Shown: piece after piece, positions 60,560-64,000 of the stretch | Position numbering within the stretch: position 1 is the first letter of the stretch | How the letters are laid out: each line of letters opens with the position of its first letter | Made by a program: the position numbers and the translations under genes | Origin: Catenulispora sp. MAP5-51 | GTDB taxonomy: Bacteria; Actinomycetota; Actinomycetes; Streptomycetales; Catenulisporaceae | Direction: 5' to 3' | Assembly (NCBI RefSeq): GCF_041261205.1 | Contig: NZ_JBGCCH010000022.1 | Span: 62,001-126,000, forward strand | DNA: 64,000 nt | Notes under the pieces: generated by a model | Told to the model about the DNA's origin: nothing | Seen by the model: the letters and a program-made list of their open reading frames with translations, nothing else | Database searches by the model: none

Positions 60560-60617
60560 GTTGCGTTGCCGGAAAGTTTTGCCGGACAACGGATTCACGA
60601 CACGGTAAAGCAGAATG

Positions 60618-60646
60618 TTGACGGGTCTTCGAGCCCTGACTAGTCT
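60618..60646 (+). promoter_or_regulatory. Promoter of the secreted glycosidase gene
   Basis: TTGACG (60618-60623), a 17-bp spacer and TAGTCT (60641-60646), leaving a leader of about 60 nt before the ATG at 60716. Confidence 0.65.
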
Positions 60647-60715
60647 CCGAGCGACCGAGACGAATGAATCGTTTCAACAGCGGCGCCAGACGCCCTCCCA
60701 GAGCCCGGAGTCCCT

Positions 60716-63700
60716 ATGCGCATACGTTCCGGCACGCCCTTACGCCTCCTGATGAGCCTCGCGCTGACGACCCTGTCGGTCAGCGTGCTGGCCGAACCCG
60801 ACGCGACGGCCGCCGCCACCAGTGCCGCCACCGCCGCCGGTCCCGCCGTCTGGATCCTTGACGCGACCGACCGGCCCTTCACCTCCACCACCGAGCCCAG
60901 TAGCGCGCCGACATCGATTCAGTTGTACGCGGCCGGCGATGACACCGAGGCCGCGCAGATTCTCGTCCGTTCCACCTCGGCGCAGACCGGGGTGTCGGTC
61001 ACCGCCGGGGCGCTGAGCGGTCCGGGTGGCGCGACCATACCGGCCTCGGACATCAGCGCTCGGTATGAGTACGACCACCCGGCCATCTCCAAGGTCGGCA
61101 ACATCCAGAATCCGCCGGATGGCGGCAGTGCCTACTACGACGCGCTGATCGATGACAGTGCGCGGTCCGTGGCCGCTGACACGACCTTCGCGAGCTACTA
61201 CGAGGTGAGCGTGCCGGCCGGGCAGGCGCCGGGGGTCTACAGCGGTACGGCGACGGTGAACAGCAGCCTGGGCGCCGTGGCGGTGCCGGTGTCGGTGACC
61301 GTGTATCCGGTGACGATTCCGCCGACGAGTCAGTCCACGTTCAAGATGAACAACTGGTTCACCTCGGCGGGCTGGGACTACACCGGGACGGTCACGTCCA
61401 TCCCCGGCGAGTACGGGGTCCAGATGTTCGATCCGAACTGGTGGACCGTCGAGACCAACATCGCCGCGGACATGGCCAAGCACCGCAACAACGTGATCTA
61501 CGCCGATGCCGAGGCGCTGGCGATCCCGGACACCACGGTGGACGCCTCCGGGAACTTCACGTTCGGCTGGGGCACGTTCGACCGGTTCGTGAACCTGTTC
61601 GTGAGTTCCGGCGCGATGCAGTACATCTACACCCCGACGCTGCTGGAACCGAGCCCGACCGGCGGCGGTGCCGACCCGCAGGTGGACACGCTGGTCGCGG
61701 CCAACGGGGTGAGCGGCGCGGTCAAGCATGTGCTGTGCCCGGTCGACGCCGGACCCGCGAACGGCTGTCCGAACACCACGGCCTGGCTCAACCAGTTCTT
61801 CCCGGCGCTCAAGGCGCACCTGGACGCCATGGGCTGGACGAACCGCTTCTACATGAGCGCTCTGGACGAGCCGACGACCTCGCAGCAGTCCGCGGCCGCC
61901 AATTGGTTCTACGCGGTCTACGACAAGTACTTCCCGAACCCGATGACCAACGAAGCGCAGGACAACGCGTTCACCGGCGACGCCTCGTACCTGACGACCT
62001 CGACCCCGCAGAGCATCGTCTACGACCAGAACACGGCGCTGTACCAGAACTACCGGATCAGCGGGAAGGACCTGTGGCTCTACACCTGCATATCGCCGCA
62101 GGGCAAGTACATGAACAGGTTCACCAGCAACTACCTGGACGAGACGCGGCTGATCCCGTGGCTGGACTGGAAGATCGGCGGCGACGGCTACCTGCACTGG
62201 GGCTGGAACTACTGGATCGACACCGCCAAGGCGCAGTGGACGCCCGCCGACACGTTCAACGGCCCGCAGACCGGCGACCAGTGGCTGGTCTACCCGGACA
62301 AGTCCGCTTACGCGATCTACGACAGCCTGCGCAGCGAGGCGCAGACCGCCGGGTTGCAGGACTACGAACTGCTGCACCAGCTCGCGGCGACCAAGCCGGA
62401 CGCGGCGCGCACCCTGAGCGAGACGCTGGTGACCAACCCGACCTCGTACGACACCTCCGGCTGGGATGTCGAGGCCGTGCACAAGCAGCTGCTGGACGAG
62501 CTCGCCGGAACCACCGGCACCACCGGCGACCTGGCGCTGCCGTTCACCGACGACTTCAGCGGCGGCGACCACTTCTGGACTCACGCCTTGGGGACCTGGT
62601 CCACGAACGGCGCGGAGTACACGCAGTCTGACTCCTCGGCGAACTGGGGCTACGTCTCCTACATCCGCGGCCGCGGCTACCAGGACGTCTCGGCCAGCGT
62701 GGACCTGCAGATCACCGGGGTGAACGCCAGCGGCGGCAGCCAGAACTGGGCCGGGCTGATGGTGCGCTCGGCGAACGGCACCGACATGGACTCCGGCTAT
62801 CTCATAGCCCAGCGGAACGACGGCGAGGTGTTCGTCTACCGCAGCGGTACCACGCTCGCGCACGCGACCGTCCCGGGCTACGTCTCCGGGCAGCGCACCC
62901 ACCTGCGGGTCGTCGCCCAGGGCAGCACCCTGACGGTGTACTCCGGGACCGGCCAGGCGCCGGTGCTGACCGTCACCGACTCAGCGTTCAGCGCCGGCGA
63001 CGTAGGGGTGGTCACCGGCGGCGCGAGCGCGAACTTCTGGAACGCCCGGGTGATGCCGACGTCCGTGGATCCGGTCGAGGGCGCGGCCATCACGGCCTCC
63101 AGCTCGTACGAGGGCGACGGCTGGGGCATCCGCTCGGCGGCCGACGGCCAGCGCTCCTCGGTGGCCGACTCCATGGGCTGGAGCAGCCTGGGCACGTACA
63201 CCGTCAACCACACCGAGTGGGTGCAGCTGGACCTGGGCTCGGCCCGCTCGCTGGACCGCATCGACCTCTACCCGCGTGACGACGGAGCCAACACCGGCAT
63301 GGGGTTCCCGGTCGACTTCACGATCCAGGTCTCGGCCGACGGCACGAACTGGACCACCGTGAGCACGCAGACCGGCTACCCGAAGCCCGGCGCCGGGGCC
63401 CAGACGTTCCCCTTCGCCGCGACCACGGCCCGGTATGTGAAGGTCACCGGCACCAACCTGGGCACCGACCCGCTGGGCCACTTCCACATGCAGTTCGCCG
63501 AGATCGAGGCGCACGGCGGCGACCTGGCGCTGGGCCGGCCGGTCAGCGCGTCGAGCTCGGCCGACCTGCCGAACGAGGGCTGGCTCACCGCCAACCTCAC
63601 CGACGGCGCGCACCACACCGACCTGTGGAGCTCCTCGGGCTGGAGCAGCGCCGGGACCAGTTCGCCGAACACCACGCAGTGGGCCCAGGTGGACCTCGGC

Positions 63701-63979
63701 GGACCCTCGCTGATCAGCCAGGTCACGCTCTACCCCCGGGACGACGCACCGAACACCGGTCTGGGCTTCCCGACCGCGTTCACGATCCAGATCTCCCCCG
63801 ACGGCACGACCTGGACCACCATCGCCTCGCAGAGCTCGTACCCGCGGCCCGGCGCCGGCGGACAGTCCTTCGGCTTCACCGCCTCCACAGCCCGCTATGT
63901 CCGAGTGACCGGCACCCAGCTGACCGCTGACCCGTTCGGCACGTACTACATGCAGCTGGCCGGGATCTCGGTCACGTAG
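60716..63979 (+). CDS. Secreted glycosidase, DUF4091/GH123-like, with two discoidin (F5/8C) domains
   Basis: 1087 residues, complete. Signal peptide (1-35), a beta-sandwich domain (about 45-200), a barrel domain with the acidic pair Asp384-Glu385 in SALDEPTT (the GH123-like D-E pair for substrate-assisted catalysis), a LamG/DUF1080-like sandwich (about 610-780), and two F5/8C carbohydrate-binding domains (about 785-930 and 935-1087). The two are similar to each other (WVQLDLGSARSLDRIDLYPR, WAQVDLGGPSLISQVTLYPR). It likely cleaves N-acetylhexosamine-type glycans outside the cell. Confidence 0.88.
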   Translation: MRIRSGTPLRLLMSLALTTLSVSVLAEPDATAAATSAATAAGPAVWILDATDRPFTSTTEPSSAPTSIQLYAAGDDTEAAQILVRSTSAQTGVSVTAGALSGPGGATIPASDISARYEYDHPAISKVGNIQNPPDGGSAYYDALIDDSARSVAADTTFASYYEVSVPAGQAPGVYSGTATVNSSLGAVAVPVSVTVYPVTIPPTSQSTFKMNNWFTSAGWDYTGTVTSIPGEYGVQMFDPNWWTVETNIAADMAKHRNNVIYADAEALAIPDTTVDASGNFTFGWGTFDRFVNLFVSSGAMQYIYTPTLLEPSPTGGGADPQVDTLVAANGVSGAVKHVLCPVDAGPANGCPNTTAWLNQFFPALKAHLDAMGWTNRFYMSALDEPTTSQQSAAANWFYAVYDKYFPNPMTNEAQDNAFTGDASYLTTSTPQSIVYDQNTALYQNYRISGKDLWLYTCISPQGKYMNRFTSNYLDETRLIPWLDWKIGGDGYLHWGWNYWIDTAKAQWTPADTFNGPQTGDQWLVYPDKSAYAIYDSLRSEAQTAGLQDYELLHQLAATKPDAARTLSETLVTNPTSYDTSGWDVEAVHKQLLDELAGTTGTTGDLALPFTDDFSGGDHFWTHALGTWSTNGAEYTQSDSSANWGYVSYIRGRGYQDVSASVDLQITGVNASGGSQNWAGLMVRSANGTDMDSGYLIAQRNDGEVFVYRSGTTLAHATVPGYVSGQRTHLRVVAQGSTLTVYSGTGQAPVLTVTDSAFSAGDVGVVTGGASANFWNARVMPTSVDPVEGAAITASSSYEGDGWGIRSAADGQRSSVADSMGWSSLGTYTVNHTEWVQLDLGSARSLDRIDLYPRDDGANTGMGFPVDFTIQVSADGTNWTTVSTQTGYPKPGAGAQTFPFAATTARYVKVTGTNLGTDPLGHFHMQFAEIEAHGGDLALGRPVSASSSADLPNEGWLTANLTDGAHHTDLWSSSGWSSAGTSSPNTTQWAQVDLGGPSLISQVTLYPRDDAPNTGLGFPTAFTIQISPDGTTWTTIASQSSYPRPGAGGQSFGFTASTARYVRVTGTQLTADPFGTYYMQLAGISVT

Positions 63980-64000
63980 GAGGTCCGGAGGTAGAACGGC
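63980..64000. repeat. Start of a 12-bp repeat array (R6), cut by the window end
   Basis: CCGGAGGTAGAAC at about 63987-63999, preceded by AGGAGGT, directly after the glycosidase stop and in the same polarity as the other arrays. Only one clear unit is visible. Confidence 0.5.

Overview
The window reads as chromosomal DNA of a high-GC filamentous actinomycete. The signs are very GC-rich codon third positions, many GTG starts, SigE-type sigma factors with membrane partners, TetR/MFS pairs, secreted carbohydrate-active enzymes and a compact natural-product locus. I would place it near Catenulispora, Streptomyces or Actinospica, but the sequence alone does not fix the genus. The first gene is cut by the window edge; the last gene is complete.

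Layout. 0-20 kb is mostly housekeeping and accessory metabolism: an MFS exporter, an IS630 element, a membrane protein, an amidohydrolase, hydrolases, four GNAT acetyltransferases, an exonuclease, a PLP gamma-lyase with a divergent Lrp regulator, an M3 peptidase, an ADP-ribosylglycohydrolase, O6-alkylguanine repair and a YbaK-type deacylase. 20-24 kb holds a protein with an exact COQ4-type metal motif, a deleted flavin-oxidoreductase remnant and, on the minus strand, two tandem RNAs whose tRNA-like parts are circularly permuted (3' half before 5' half), directly downstream of a 244-residue protein of unknown function. 24-40 kb carries a GT39-type membrane transferase behind a promoter with an operator in its spacer, two SigE sigma factor/membrane partner pairs, an SPFH protein, PLP and racemase enzymes, a TetR/EmrB pair with a clear operator, and a GH16 glucanase behind a structured leader with an intrinsic terminator. 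40-47.5 kb has an ABC exporter, a HAD phosphatase, ArgS, and another MFS/TetR pair.

47.7-58.3 kb looks like a small biosynthetic locus. An XRE-type regulator and a membrane protein precede a tRNA-binding-domain protein, a bicupin-MetRS fusion of the hydrazine-synthetase type, a D-amino-acid-oxidase-like flavoprotein, a lysine/ornithine N-hydroxylase, a 46-codon small ORF and a fusion of an arginine amidinotransferase with an ornithine-type aminotransferase. The N-hydroxylase, cupin-MetRS and flavoprotein trio is the known recipe for making N-N bonds (N-hydroxylysine plus an amino acid gives a hydrazine, which is cleaved to hydrazinoacetate). The amidinotransferase-aminotransferase fusion suggests that a guanidine group is added and the ornithine by-product is removed by the same polypeptide. 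The chemistry of the final product is inference. A RecQ-type helicase with a phosphoribosyltransferase-like tail and a 1087-residue secreted glycosidase with two discoidin domains close the window.

A second theme runs through the whole window: degenerate 12-bp tandem repeats (about CCGGAGSTAGNA) lie immediately 3' of six genes, always in the same polarity relative to the gene they follow. They sometimes run into coding sequence, and one array has been split by the IS630 element at a TA dinucleotide.
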